In this document: positions 41,023 to 49,032 of the stretch, in pieces
Numbering within the stretch: position 1 is the first letter of the stretch
How the letters are laid out: each line of letters begins with the position of its first letter
Program-made: the position numbers and the translations under genes
Source of the DNA: Bin125 sp026705025
GTDB taxonomy: Bacteria; Chloroflexota; Dehalococcoidia; Bin125
Length of the DNA stretch: 56,256 bases
Assembly: GCA_026705025.1 (NCBI GenBank)
Contig: JAPPBN010000040.1
Coordinates: forward strand, 1-56,256
Reading direction: 5' to 3'
Notes under the pieces: model-generated
Databases searched by the model: none
Told to the model about the DNA's origin: nothing
The model's input: only the letters and a program-made list of their open reading frames with translations

Positions 41023-42420
41023 GTGACCAACGAACTCGCCTACGCGACGATTGAGGAGCTGGCCCCGCGCATCGCCTCCGGCGAACTGTCGCCGGTTGAA
41101 CTGGCCCAGGCACAGCTGGACCGCATCGCAGCCCACGACGGCCGGCTCAAGAGCTACGCCACGGTGATGGCCGATTCAGCGCTCGCCGAAGCGCAGCAGG
41201 CCGCGGATGAAATCGCGGCGGGCAACTATCGAGGCCCGCTGCACGGGATTCCGATCGCGGTCAAGGACCTCTGCTACACGACTGGCGTGCCCACCATGGG
41301 CGGCACGAAGGTGCTGGAAGACTTCGTTCCCGACTTCGACTCCACCGTCGTCGCGCGTTTCAAAGACGCGGGAGCCGTCATGCTGGGCAAGCTCAACCTG
41401 ACGGAGGGGGCAATGGCCGGATACAACCGCGCTCGCCAGGTGCCGGTCAATCCCTGGGACTCGGGCCGTTGGACCGGCGTTTCCTCCAGTGGTTCCGGCG
41501 TGGCCACCGCGGCCGGTCTTTGCTACTCCTCCTTGGGCAGCGACACCGGCGGTTCGATTCGCGGTCCATCGGCGTCCTGCGGCATCGTTGGACTCAAGCC
41601 GACCTGGGGTCGCGTCAGCCGCTACGGCGTGCTCGACCTCGCGCAGTCGCTTGATCACGTCGGACCGATGTGCCGTTCGACCTGGGACTGCGCCGTCACC
41701 CTCGAGGTGATCGCCGGCGACGATCCGAACGATCCGACCACGCTCCCCGAACCCGCTCCCTCGATGCTCGAGGGGATTGACGGAGGCGTCGCGGGCATGC
41801 GCATCGGCTACGACGAGCGCTATGCGACCGAGGAAGTGATCCCGCCGATTGCGGAAGCAGTTGCCGCATCCGTCGAGACGCTCGCTTCGCTGGGCGCCGA
41901 GATCGTCGATGTCGAACTGCCCGACTTCCAGCCCTACATGGCTGACTGGCCGACGCTCTGTTCAGTCGAGGCGCTGCATGCCCACCTGGATAACTATCCC
42001 AGCCGAGTCGGCGATTACGGCAACTGGTTCGGGGTCTGGCTGGAACTGGGGTCAACGGTCAGCGCGACCGACTACGCCGACGCCTGCATCCGCCGAGAGG
42101 AGCTGCGCGGCCGGCTCACGAGGGTCTTCGCCGATATCGACATGCTGGCCTGTTCGGCGCAGGGCACGCTGCCGCATCAGGTGACCGAAGACATGATGTA
42201 CGACGACACACCGGGCGAGTTCCAATGGTCGCGGCTGCAATACACGGCGCCCTGGGACATGAACCGCGCGCCGACCCTCACCCTGCCCAACGGCTGGAGC
42301 GAGCAGGGTCTGCCGATGGCCTTGCAGCTCGTCGGCCCGCTGGGCAGCGAGCAGGCCCTCTGTCGAGCCGGCTACGCCTACGAGCAGGCAACCGATTTCA
42401 TGCGCAACCCGGAGCTCTAG
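41023..42420 (+). CDS. Amidase-signature hydrolase
   Basis: A 465-residue protein from GTG 41023, with GGAG about 9 bases upstream. The Ser-cisSer-Lys triad is present: Lys in IAVKDLCY (about 79), the first Ser in the SSSGSG segment (about 155) and the nucleophilic Ser in GSDTGGSIRGPS (about 175). The fold is the GatA-like amidase signature family. No gatB or gatC is adjacent, so a tRNA role is unlikely; it probably hydrolyses a small-molecule amide. Its stop overlaps the convergent enoyl-CoA hydratase by 4 bases. Confidence 0.88.
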   Translation: MTNELAYATIEELAPRIASGELSPVELAQAQLDRIAAHDGRLKSYATVMADSALAEAQQAADEIAAGNYRGPLHGIPIAVKDLCYTTGVPTMGGTKVLEDFVPDFDSTVVARFKDAGAVMLGKLNLTEGAMAGYNRARQVPVNPWDSGRWTGVSSSGSGVATAAGLCYSSLGSDTGGSIRGPSASCGIVGLKPTWGRVSRYGVLDLAQSLDHVGPMCRSTWDCAVTLEVIAGDDPNDPTTLPEPAPSMLEGIDGGVAGMRIGYDERYATEEVIPPIAEAVAASVETLASLGAEIVDVELPDFQPYMADWPTLCSVEALHAHLDNYPSRVGDYGNWFGVWLELGSTVSATDYADACIRREELRGRLTRVFADIDMLACSAQGTLPHQVTEDMMYDDTPGEFQWSRLQYTAPWDMNRAPTLTLPNGWSEQGLPMALQLVGPLGSEQALCRAGYAYEQATDFMRNPEL

Positions 42421-43241
42421 TAGTCGGTCGCTTCGCCGCGCTCTTGCTGGGCCTTGCGCTCGTTCATGAAATCGCGCATGCTGCCGGCGCTGTCGGGCGG
42501 CGGCGGGGCCATCCGCAGCCACGAGTTGAGACTGGTCGTGTAGCGGAATTGCGCGCCCCAGCCGAGCATGTCGGCCTGCGTGTGCCACATCTCCTTCTTC
42601 GTCAGCAGACTCGCCAGCGGCGCTTCCGCGACGCTCTCCGCCATCTCGCGGACGGTCTGATCGAGTTCCGCTCCCGGCACACTGCGCGTGACCAGACCCC
42701 ACTCCTCGGCCTCCTTGCCCGAAAGCACGCGGCCGGTGAAGAGCATGTCGTTGGCCCGACGCGGGCCGACGAGGTAGCTCCAGAACGGGATCGAGCTGGC
42801 CCCGCCCATGCGCATGAACGGTTCGCCGATCATGGCTTCGTCAGCCGCCACGACCAGGTCGCAGAGCATCGAGATGTACATCCCGCCGGCGATCGCGTGG
42901 CCCTGGATCTGAGCGATGATCACCTTGGGGTTGTCCCAGATCGCCTCGTAGATCCCACGCATGATCCGCTGGTGCTTGTGCCCGTTGACGATGTTCCACT
43001 CGGAGTCGCCGTCGGGCGTATTGATATAGGGGCTGCCGTCAGTGTCGTACCCCGCGCTGAACGCCGGACCATTGGCGCGAAGGATGGCAACCTTGAGCGA
43101 GTCGTCATCGGCGACGACATCGAGCGCGGCGAGGAGGTCGTCGAGGAGGGCGTGGTTGAGCGCGTTGCGCTTGTCCGGTCGGTCCATCGTGATCGTGGCG
43201 ATCGGACCGTCGGTCTCAAACTCGATGGCGGTGTATGTCAT
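42417..43241 (-). CDS. Enoyl-CoA hydratase/isomerase family protein
   Basis: A 274-residue crotonase-fold protein: TMDRPDKRNALN (about 18-29), the oxyanion hole ANGPAFSAGYDTDG (about 56-69) and IQGHAIAGGMYISMLCDLVVA. The region GEPFMRMGGASSIPFWSYLVG replaces the usual second Glu, so the chemistry may not be simple hydration. It lies 59 bases downstream of the carboxyltransferase pair on the same strand and may share their transcript. A GluLys-rich tail (MNERKAQQERGEATDY) ends the protein. Confidence 0.85.
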   Translation of the reverse strand: MTYTAIEFETDGPIATITMDRPDKRNALNHALLDDLLAALDVVADDDSLKVAILRANGPAFSAGYDTDGSPYINTPDGDSEWNIVNGHKHQRIMRGIYEAIWDNPKVIIAQIQGHAIAGGMYISMLCDLVVAADEAMIGEPFMRMGGASSIPFWSYLVGPRRANDMLFTGRVLSGKEAEEWGLVTRSVPGAELDQTVREMAESVAEAPLASLLTKKEMWHTQADMLGWGAQFRYTTSLNSWLRMAPPPPDSAGSMRDFMNERKAQQERGEATDY

Positions 43242-43300
43242 CGTCTGTTCCTTGCGTACGAATCGGCTGACTGATCAGGACCAATGTGATCGTTGCCGGC

Positions 43301-44734
43301 TCACGTCATGTCGTGGATCTGCTGACCACGGTCATAGTGCGCTGCAGGCAACGCTCGGCCGGGACCAAGCAGGCGCAGGGCTCTCACGAGCCACGAACGA
43401 GTGTCGGCCGGGGTGATCATCTCCGAGACGAGCCCCAGGTCGGCGGCCTCCCATGGATCCTCGGAGGGTGGTGACTCAGGATCGCGGGCCAGATAACCCG
43501 GACTTTCGGTCATCGCCGGCCGGGCCGACGGCCAGCACCAGATGAAGTCGAATCCGGTACCCATGCCGCCGAGCGCGAAGTCGCCGAGCGCGTGTCCCCA
43601 GCCGGTGATGATCGTAATCTTCGCCGCGTGCGAGGCGCGCAGCGACTCGGCGGCGCGTGCGGCAGCAAACATGAACTCGCCGCTCGCGGCGTCGACCGGG
43701 TCGTAGCCCAGGGTGTCCTGGGTCGAGAGAAACGGAATCTGGTAATCGGCGCTCCACGAGGCCGCGCGTGCGATTCGCTTCATGTCTGCCGTCGTCAGCG
43801 CCGCTCGAGGCCACCCTCCGGTCAACGCGAAAGCGACCGGCACACCTTCAACCTGACCCACGCCGACCGCGCAGTGTTCGTCGGCCGGACCGAGCAAGGT
43901 GATGCTGCCGGCGTCGAAGATCGCATCCATCTGCTCGCGCGGCGAAGCGTGCATGTCTTCATCGGTGAGGTTGAGCGCAGCATCGGATGACGCGCCGCCG
44001 ATCGGCGCCAACGCCGAGCCAAGCTCGGCTGGCAGCGTCGCGAGAAACCGCCGCGCGGCGCCGATCGCCTCGGCATCGCTGTCGCAGACCAGGTCGGCTA
44101 CCGACTCGGCTGAGCCCTCGTGCGCGCCGAAGGCGGCGCGATCAGTCGCCACCAGCAAGTCCGAGCGCACCGCCAGCGCACTGTTCTGACCGGCGCAGTG
44201 ACCGCAGGCGACCGTCACCAGCGGCGCCTCACGTTCGGCGATGTCGCGAGCCGGCAACTGCTCAGCCACGCGGCTCAGCAGTACTCCTGCGTGGAGGTCG
44301 AACTCGGGAACCTCATCCGTTGTGCCGTCGGCCAGGTAGACGATCGGCAAGCGCCGATAGATCGCATTGGAGAGCATGCGGTTGCGCTTGTTCTTGCCCA
44401 CCTGCGCGTCGGAATTCGCCAGGGCGATCGGATCTTCCGCAATCACAACGGTCCTCCGCCCCGAGATCTCCGCGTAGCCGACAATCACTCCGTCGGCCGG
44501 CGTCTCGTCGGCGACTTCGTGGTGCTGGCTCTTGGCAAACGCGCCAATCTCGAGGAACGACCCCTCATCGACCATCAGCTCGACCCGCTGGCGCGGGGTC
44601 AACTGGCCCGCCTCTAACTCTCGCTCGCGATCAAACGCCTCGATATGCGCACGCTCATCGTCAACGCGCTGGAGGCGCTCCGCGATGGTCAGGTTCTTTT
44701 CCGGACTGACGTGCCGCTGGCGTCGAGTTGTCAT
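43301..44734 (-). CDS. Carboxyltransferase subunit (acyl-CoA carboxylase type), second of pair
   Basis: A 477-residue protein with the PccB/MmdA-type carboxyltransferase fold. The N half contains LTPRQRVELMVDEGSFLEIG (about 45-64), and an acyl-CoA region has VACGHCAGQNSA. The C half has ALTGGWPRAALTTADMKRIARAASW and GWGHALGDFALGGMG. Several usual Gly-Ala oxyanion positions look altered, so it may be a structural partner rather than an equal enzyme. It overlaps the preceding carboxyltransferase gene by 4 bases. No biotin carboxylase or carrier is in this operon. Confidence 0.8.
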   Translation of the reverse strand: MTTRRQRHVSPEKNLTIAERLQRVDDERAHIEAFDRERELEAGQLTPRQRVELMVDEGSFLEIGAFAKSQHHEVADETPADGVIVGYAEISGRRTVVIAEDPIALANSDAQVGKNKRNRMLSNAIYRRLPIVYLADGTTDEVPEFDLHAGVLLSRVAEQLPARDIAEREAPLVTVACGHCAGQNSALAVRSDLLVATDRAAFGAHEGSAESVADLVCDSDAEAIGAARRFLATLPAELGSALAPIGGASSDAALNLTDEDMHASPREQMDAIFDAGSITLLGPADEHCAVGVGQVEGVPVAFALTGGWPRAALTTADMKRIARAASWSADYQIPFLSTQDTLGYDPVDAASGEFMFAAARAAESLRASHAAKITIITGWGHALGDFALGGMGTGFDFIWCWPSARPAMTESPGYLARDPESPPSEDPWEAADLGLVSEMITPADTRSWLVRALRLLGPGRALPAAHYDRGQQIHDMT

Positions 44735-46221
44735 CTGCGTCCCCCTCGTCCCAGCGCTTCGAACGCCTGGATGACCCGCGGCCGCGTCTCGACCGGATCG
44801 ATGATGTTGTCAATCGTGGCCATCTGCGCACCGCGCCAGGGATTCATATTGCGCCTGAACGGCTCGGCCAATTCATCCAGCAGGCGTCGGTGGTCGTCGC
44901 GATCCTCGATCCCCGCGAGTTTCTTGCGATGCACCACCGCAGCCCCGCCCTCCGGACCGAGATATGCGATCTGCGTGGTCGGCCAGGAAAGCGTGATCGC
45001 CTCCGGGTCGCTGCCGCCCATGATGAAGTAGCCCATCCCGATGCCCTTGCCCAGCGTGACACAGACGGTGGGCACCTCAGAGGCCATCTTTTCCGAGATG
45101 TAGACCGTGGTCTCAGTCAGCAGCCCCTTGTGTTCCTCTTCCTGCGTGGTCATGATTCCTGGCGTGTCGCAGAACGAGAGCAGCGGCAAAGAGAACGTCC
45201 TCGCCGTTTTGACGATCCGGCGCGCCTTGATCAGCGCGTTCATGTCGATCGCTCCGCCGCGCACCTTCGGTTGATTGGCCATGATCGCAACCGTGTGCCC
45301 GTCAAGGCGGGCGAAGCCCGTCACCATGTTCATGCCGAACTCGGGCTGCCACTCGAAGAAACTGTCCCGGTCCACGACCCGCTCGATGATCTTGCGCACC
45401 TCATAGGGGCGGTTCGGATACTTCGGTACCAGCGACCGCAACTCCTCGTCGCAGCGATCTCTGGGATCGCCGCTCATGATCCGCGGCGCCGACTCGAACG
45501 CGTGGCCCGGAAGGTAGGAGAAGCAGGTACGCAGCGTCTCCATCGCTTCCGCTTCGTCCTCCGCCCGTCGACAAATCTGTCCGGTCATCTTGGTATGGAC
45601 ATCAACGCCGCCCATCTCATAGAGGTCAGGGCGTTTGCCGGTGGCGAACTCGATGATGTACGGACTGACGAACGTTGCTGTCGCGCGTGGAGTCATCACC
45701 GAGAAGTCGGCCACCGACGCCGCCCAGGGAGCGAACGAGTTGCCCAGGATCGCCGTGAACACGCCGCCTCTGCGGGGCACGCTCGATCGGGCGCCGACGT
45801 TGTGACCGCCAACAGCTGAGAATCCCGAGGACATGATGTGGTCCTCGATCTGTCCGCCCGCTCCCTGGAACAGGTAGAACATCGGCAGCGCGGCTTTGTC
45901 GACAATATGTCCGACGGCCCGCATATTGACCCGCGAGCGCAGATTGTATGCGCCCGCGCCTCGCGACGAGTCATGCGCCTTGTAGAGCACGGGCCGGCCG
46001 TGGATTTCGCCGAAGCCCAGCTGCAGCGGCGTCGGCCCCAGGCCGTAACTGAACGCCCACTGGCTGCCCGGATCGAGCAGCAGCTCGATTCGCTCGTTGG
46101 CGGTCAACAGACCCCGGCTGTGGGCCCGCTCGTCACCTTCCGGATTCGGCGCGAAGAACTCGTCTCTTCGACGCCGCAGTTCAGCGAGATGCTCCAGGTC
46201 GGCGGGACTAGCCGTTGACAC
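44731..46221 (-). CDS. Carboxyltransferase subunit (acyl-CoA carboxylase type), first of pair
   Basis: A 496-residue protein of typical PccB length. The N half shows LYKAHDSSRGAGAYN and FQGAGGQIEDHIM (first oxyanion loop). The C half shows CDTPGIMTTQEEEHKGLL, and GKGIGMGYFIMGGSDPEAITLSWP (second oxyanion loop). It should move carboxylate between biotin and an acyl-CoA. It overlaps the next carboxyltransferase gene by 4 bases and the ThuA-like gene by 14. Biotin would have to come from another carrier, perhaps the single-chain enzyme at 32934-36344 or one outside the window. Confidence 0.85.
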   Translation of the reverse strand: MSTASPADLEHLAELRRRRDEFFAPNPEGDERAHSRGLLTANERIELLLDPGSQWAFSYGLGPTPLQLGFGEIHGRPVLYKAHDSSRGAGAYNLRSRVNMRAVGHIVDKAALPMFYLFQGAGGQIEDHIMSSGFSAVGGHNVGARSSVPRRGGVFTAILGNSFAPWAASVADFSVMTPRATATFVSPYIIEFATGKRPDLYEMGGVDVHTKMTGQICRRAEDEAEAMETLRTCFSYLPGHAFESAPRIMSGDPRDRCDEELRSLVPKYPNRPYEVRKIIERVVDRDSFFEWQPEFGMNMVTGFARLDGHTVAIMANQPKVRGGAIDMNALIKARRIVKTARTFSLPLLSFCDTPGIMTTQEEEHKGLLTETTVYISEKMASEVPTVCVTLGKGIGMGYFIMGGSDPEAITLSWPTTQIAYLGPEGGAAVVHRKKLAGIEDRDDHRRLLDELAEPFRRNMNPWRGAQMATIDNIIDPVETRPRVIQAFEALGRGGRR

Positions 46222-47026
46222 CGGTGCCCCAATCGATCGCGTTCTTCAGCAACTGCTCGTATGGCTCGGTCTCCCACGGACCTCGGAAGCGGAGCGGGAC
46301 CTTGCCATCCGGCGAGATGCTCTCGTGGACCGATTGCTGGCCATTCGTCAATGGCGTGTGACAGTGCCCCGGCGCGATGTAGGCGATCTCGCCCTCACCG
46401 ACCTTGCGCGCGAAGCCGAGCGCATGCGACTTGCCGTCGGGCAGCAGCGAGAGGTCGCCACCGTAGAGCTCGTCAACGATTGGCGGCTTCTCGACATCCT
46501 CGGTCGTCAGCAGGACCTGCGTGTCGGGATGGATCACCTCGACCATGTAGGGCTCGTCCTGGACCGGGAAGTTGCCGGGCAGGTTGTAGGTCAACGGGTG
46601 GTTGTGATCCGAAACCTTGACGTCCATCTCTCGGATCGGCGGGTGGGTCATGAAGAATCCGCCCAGCGCCTCGTGGTAGTCCATTTTGGCCATCCGGCGA
46701 CGGCCGTCCTCGCGGCCAAGACGCTCGGCCTTGCCGCCGGTCGAGCCGTGCAGCGCCAGCCAGCGCCCGCCGTCGCCGAGCCAGTCGCGGATCACGCCGG
46801 TCTGGTAGTCGTCGGCGAACGGTCCGGCGACGTAGCAAATCAAGAGGTGTGCGTCCCGGATCCACTTGTGGCAGTCGGTGAAGTCGCTGCTCACGGTCGT
46901 GTGCACGTTCTCATTCGACTGCAGCGCCATCAGGATGCGCATCCGCGCGTAATCCATGTCATGCCCGGCGTGTTGGCCCGGAGGGAAGCCTCCGACCACA
47001 ACGTGGGCCCGGATCGGTGTATTCAT
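46208..47026 (-). CDS. ThuA-like domain protein
   Basis: A 272-residue protein with AGGAGG before ATG 47026. The class I glutamine-amidotransferase-like ThuA fold is shown by HVVVGGFPPGQHAGHDMDYARMRI, LICYVAGPFADDYQ, LALHGSTGGKAE (about 91-102) and the terminal IAYIAPGHCHTPLTNGQQSVHESI. The nucleophile Cys of true amidotransferases is not in place. ThuA proteins occur in sugar and glycoside pathways with unknown chemistry. Here it heads the carboxyltransferase operon. Confidence 0.8.
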   Translation of the reverse strand: MNTPIRAHVVVGGFPPGQHAGHDMDYARMRILMALQSNENVHTTVSSDFTDCHKWIRDAHLLICYVAGPFADDYQTGVIRDWLGDGGRWLALHGSTGGKAERLGREDGRRRMAKMDYHEALGGFFMTHPPIREMDVKVSDHNHPLTYNLPGNFPVQDEPYMVEVIHPDTQVLLTTEDVEKPPIVDELYGGDLSLLPDGKSHALGFARKVGEGEIAYIAPGHCHTPLTNGQQSVHESISPDGKVPLRFRGPWETEPYEQLLKNAIDWGTGVNG

Positions 47027-47106
47027 GGCGGCCTCCTCTATCTCATGCAGCCTGCCGCGATACTAGCCGCTACACCGAGTAAGAGAGTTCAGGACGGAAG
47101 CCAGAC

Positions 47107-47598
47107 ATGGAACCACTGCAACCGATGGCCGAACACATCGCTCGTTTGCTCCGAGAACGGGGTGAAACAGTCGCAATTTGCGAGACCACCGCGGGAGGCC
47201 TGGTCTCGGCCGCGTTGCTCTCTATCCCCGGTGCATCGCGCTACTACGCCGGAGCGGCAGTCACGTACACCGGCGTCGCGCGATCCACGTTCCTCGAGAT
47301 AGAACTCGACGATTATCCGGGAGTCCGCTCCAGCAGCGAGCCCTACGCGAAGATCATCGCCGAGACCATCCGCGAGCGCCTGGGAGCCACCTGGGGCATC
47401 GGAGAAACGGGCGCCGCCGGACCCGGCGGCAACGTCTACGGCGACGCGTCCGGCCACACCTGCATCGCGATCGCCGGGCCGACCGAATACGTCGAGACGC
47501 TCGAAACCGGCCTCGAGGATCGGGAAGAGAACATGTGGCTCTTCACCAAACGGACGCTCGAAGTGTTCGAGTCGGTGCTACGCGGATCCTCCAGCTAG
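47107..47598 (+). CDS. CinA C-terminal domain / NMN amidohydrolase (PncC-like)
   Basis: A 163-residue stand-alone CinA C-terminal domain. Typical motifs are AICETTAGGLVSAALLSIPGASRYYAG (about 23-49), where Ser/Thr-rich ES-TAGG becomes ETTAGG, and GIGETGAAGPGG (about 99-110). Such domains deamidate nicotinamide mononucleotide to recycle NAD. The first residue of the usual 'AES' is Cys-Glu-Thr here, so the nucleophile may be Thr. It starts 80 bases from the divergent ThuA gene. Confidence 0.88.
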   Translation: MEPLQPMAEHIARLLRERGETVAICETTAGGLVSAALLSIPGASRYYAGAAVTYTGVARSTFLEIELDDYPGVRSSSEPYAKIIAETIRERLGATWGIGETGAAGPGGNVYGDASGHTCIAIAGPTEYVETLETGLEDREENMWLFTKRTLEVFESVLRGSSS

Positions 47599-47638
47599 GG
47601 GTAAGGATTCCCTTGACCTGAGCCATCAGCCGGGCCGC

Positions 47639-47653
47639 TCCGGCGAAGCCGGA
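47639..47653. repeat. Short GC hairpin between convergent genes
   Basis: TCCGGC-GAA-GCCGGA is a perfect 6-base stem with a 3-base loop between the ends of the PncC-like gene and the following minus-strand gene. No T-run follows. It could slow transcription or be a REP-like element. Confidence 0.4.
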
Positions 47654-47655
47654 CG

Positions 47656-48057
47656 CTACTCACTCAGAGTCAGGATGAGCTCGGCGTAGCTCCTCCCTTG
47701 TAGATCGACTTTGTGAATCTCGATTCCGCCCGGGATCGCGTGCTCGACTTCGTAGTGGTCCTTGGTCCAAAACTCGTAGATCTTCCGGGCTAACTCCTCT
47801 TCTGTTTCCGCCGTCAGGATTCGGGTCGTCGGGAACTCATACTCCACTTCCAGGGAATCGAAGTCCTCCATTGGAATGTGCGCGAGGATGTTCGCGCTTG
47901 GCACACCAATGAAATGAGTCACGCCAACGCCATCGGGGACGTAAACGCAGGAGTGGTCCGGTAGCTCAGCCAACGCGCTGGCACCGAACTTCGCCCATGT
48001 GTTGGGCAGGGTGGTTAAGTCGCTGGACCCCTGAAACCCCACGAAGGTGAACTTCAT
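47656..48057 (-). CDS. Hypothetical protein
   Basis: A 133-residue protein from ATG 48057 with no recognised domain. Predicted elements alternate strands and short helices: KFTFVGFQG, SCVYVPDGVGVTHFIGVP, EVEYEFPTTRILTAETEEELARKIYEFWTKDH, then IEIHKVDLQGRSYAELILTLSE. The lower GC content and less biased codon use than its neighbours may indicate transfer. It has no clear ribosome site, but the frame is long and ends at a GC hairpin. Function unknown. Confidence 0.55.
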   Translation of the reverse strand: MKFTFVGFQGSSDLTTLPNTWAKFGASALAELPDHSCVYVPDGVGVTHFIGVPSANILAHIPMEDFDSLEVEYEFPTTRILTAETEEELARKIYEFWTKDHYEVEHAIPGGIEIHKVDLQGRSYAELILTLSE

Positions 48058-48105
48058 CGGATGGCCCTTACACGTCAGTGACGCCTGCCCTCAAGGCCAG
48101 TGACT

Positions 48106-49017
48106 CTAGCGCGATCCCGGCACGATCCCGCGCACCGACGTTTCGATGCTGAACAGACTTGTCCCCGCCGTCATGAACAGCGTCGAGAAGTCGTCTCCGC
48201 CGAACGTCAGGTTGGCGGCGTGCTCGTCCATCTCGAACACGCCGAGGTACGTGCCGTCCGCGGCGTGGGCTGAGACTCCGCCGGCCCCGGTCGTCCAGAG
48301 GCGGCCGTCCGAGTCGACCTTCATCCCATCCGGCGCGCCCAGCCGGTCGTCCTGAGACTGATCGACGAATAGGATGCGATCGCCGAGCGAGAGGTCGTCG
48401 TTGACGTCATAGCGCCAGATCAGACCTTCCTGGGAGTCGCCGATGTAGAGCTGCGACTCGTCGGGATTGAAGGCGAGACCGTTGGGATTCGTGAAGCCCG
48501 TTGGCGCGACGCAGTGCAGCGAGCCATCCGGATCGATTCGATAGACGCCGCGGAAGTCCAGCTCCTCCCGCTGGCCCTCGTAGCCGAAGCGCGGAGTTCG
48601 GCCGGTGTCGGTTCCATAGGCCGGGTCGGTGAAGACGATCGCGCCGGAAGAGTGAACCACCAGGTCATTGGGGCTGTTCAACCGCTTGCCGTCCCAGGTG
48701 TCGGCCAAGGCGTCCTCACTGCCCGGTGATCCGTAGGGCGCCCTGGACACGCGCCGACCGCCGTGCTCACAGGCGAGCAGGTTTCCCGACGCGTCGAGCG
48801 TCAGCCCGTTGGACCAACCCGAGGGGTCTCGATAGACCGCCGCCTCCGACTCGCCCGGTCGCCAGATGTGCTGTCGGTTGCCGGGGATATCGCTGAACAC
48901 GAGAGCGTTGTCGGAGGCGATCCAGATGGGCCCCTCAATGAAGCCAAATCCGCCGCAAAGCCGCGTCTCCTCGCCCCTCAGCAGGTCGGAGATGCCATTG
49001 TCGTCTTCGATGCGCAT
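48106..49017 (-). CDS. SMP-30/gluconolactonase-family protein
   Basis: A 303-residue six-bladed beta-propeller. Glu29 (FIEGPIWI), the Asn in KRLNSPNDLVVH (about 117) and the Asp in LGAPDGMKVDSDGRLW (about 233) match the metal-binding Glu-Asn-Asp set of the senescence marker protein 30 family. The central NPNGLAFNPDESQLYIGDS is typical. Members hydrolyse sugar lactones or other esters. No signal peptide is visible. It is 15 bases upstream of the CapA-like gene region on the same strand. Confidence 0.88.
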   Translation of the reverse strand: MRIEDDNGISDLLRGEETRLCGGFGFIEGPIWIASDNALVFSDIPGNRQHIWRPGESEAAVYRDPSGWSNGLTLDASGNLLACEHGGRRVSRAPYGSPGSEDALADTWDGKRLNSPNDLVVHSSGAIVFTDPAYGTDTGRTPRFGYEGQREELDFRGVYRIDPDGSLHCVAPTGFTNPNGLAFNPDESQLYIGDSQEGLIWRYDVNDDLSLGDRILFVDQSQDDRLGAPDGMKVDSDGRLWTTGAGGVSAHAADGTYLGVFEMDEHAANLTFGGDDFSTLFMTAGTSLFSIETSVRGIVPGSR

Positions 49018-49032
49018 GAACGCTGTCCTGAT

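Noticed and set aside
40672..41030. ORFs of about 100 codons on both strands between EthD and amidase
   Set aside because: Low-complexity composition caused by the phased repeats, no ribosome site and no recognisable protein pattern.
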